The notes under the pieces were generated by a model. It searched no databases. It saw only the letters and a program-made list of their open reading frames with translations, and was not told the origin of the DNA. The position numbers and the translations under genes were made by a program. A stretch of 9,862 nt of DNA. Source: an uncultured Thermomicrobiales bacterium. Lineage in GTDB: Bacteria; Chloroflexota; Chloroflexia; Thermomicrobiales; Thermomicrobiaceae. The stretch is from assembly GCA_937891245.1 (NCBI GenBank), contig CALAGB010000542.1:1-9862 (forward strand), given 5' to 3'. How positions within the stretch are numbered: the first letter of the stretch is position 1; every line of letters starts with the position of its first letter. Below, one piece after another: positions 9,767 through 9,862 of the stretch.

Positions 9767-9785
9767 TAGAGTGGTCACTCTACCA
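9767..9785 (-). promoter_or_regulatory. Candidate extended -10 promoter of pepF overlapped by a palindrome
   Basis: On the minus strand, TGGTAGAGT provides a TGn-extended -10 (TAGAGT at 9782-9777). It coincides with the inverted repeat TAGAGTG-AC-CACTCTA (9767-9782). A repressor bound there would cover the -10. No convincing -35 is seen. The leader to the ATG at 9680 would be about 90 nt. Confidence 0.4.
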
Positions 9786-9820
9786 GATTCGGGGAAATTG
9801 TAGATTATTGAAGGTCCGGC

Positions 9821-9836
9821 TGCGCCGCTCGGCGCA
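9821..9836. repeat. Short inverted repeat TGCGCCG-CT-CGGCGCA
   Basis: A perfect 7-bp inverted repeat with a 2-nt centre lies upstream of pepF near the right edge. No T-run follows on either strand within view. It may belong to the end of a neighbouring gene or be a chance GC-rich dyad. Confidence 0.3.
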
Positions 9837-9862
9837 CGCTCGTCCAGAGCGGAAGAGCACGC

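Noticed and set aside
8496..9803. 435-codon plus-strand open frame opposite pepF
   Set aside because: Shadow of the pepF reading frame; no recognisable domain, and pepF has all its catalytic residues.

Overview
This is a GC-rich bacterial chromosomal window holding seven protein genes, one intact RNA regulatory element and one decayed gene fragment. The organism looks like a member of the Chloroflexota, perhaps Thermomicrobia-like. The basis is a Thermus-type LysX of the aminoadipate lysine pathway, a transcriptional T-box leader, a KatG and an RHS-type remnant in a GC-rich background. This assignment is an inference from gene content and codon style, not a measured placement.

Layout. Bases 1-712 (minus) hold the N-terminal third of a UvrA-like ABC ATPase that runs off the left edge. 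Bases 777-1175 (minus) hold a small single-domain protein of unknown function. Bases 1176-1504 carry no gene but contain a candidate promoter and a perfect 16-bp inverted repeat. Bases 1505-3760 (minus) encode catalase-peroxidase KatG, with a candidate promoter near 3964-3991 and a leader of about 200 nt. Bases 3761-4913 carry no convincing intact gene. They hold the katG leader and promoter, a degenerate fragment of an RHS-repeat protein (minus, about 4074-4193), a good sigma-A-type promoter at 4318-4347, and a full T-box leader ending in a strong terminator at 4604-4641. Downstream on the plus strand are lysX (4914-5801) and menG (5833-6564), 31 nt apart and probably co-transcribed. Convergent to them, on the minus strand, are an M24 metallopeptidase (6573-7859) and an oligoendopeptidase F gene (7875-9680), 15 nt apart and transcribed pepF first. 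A palindrome overlapping a candidate extended -10 lies upstream of pepF.

How it works together. The most informative element is the T-box. Its Stem I places an AAG (Lys) codon in the specifier loop. The tRNA-end-binding bulge (TGGT) fits a discriminator A, the usual base of bacterial tRNA-Lys. The first recognisable gene beyond the terminator is lysX, the ligase that attaches alpha-aminoadipate to the carrier protein LysW. The reading is a lysine-starvation riboswitch that switches on a lysine biosynthesis gene, with menaquinone methyltransferase menG carried along behind it. No lysW or other lysine gene is seen in the window. The two peptidase genes form a separate peptide-catabolism unit, and KatG is a stand-alone peroxide-defence gene with no Fur-family regulator beside it.
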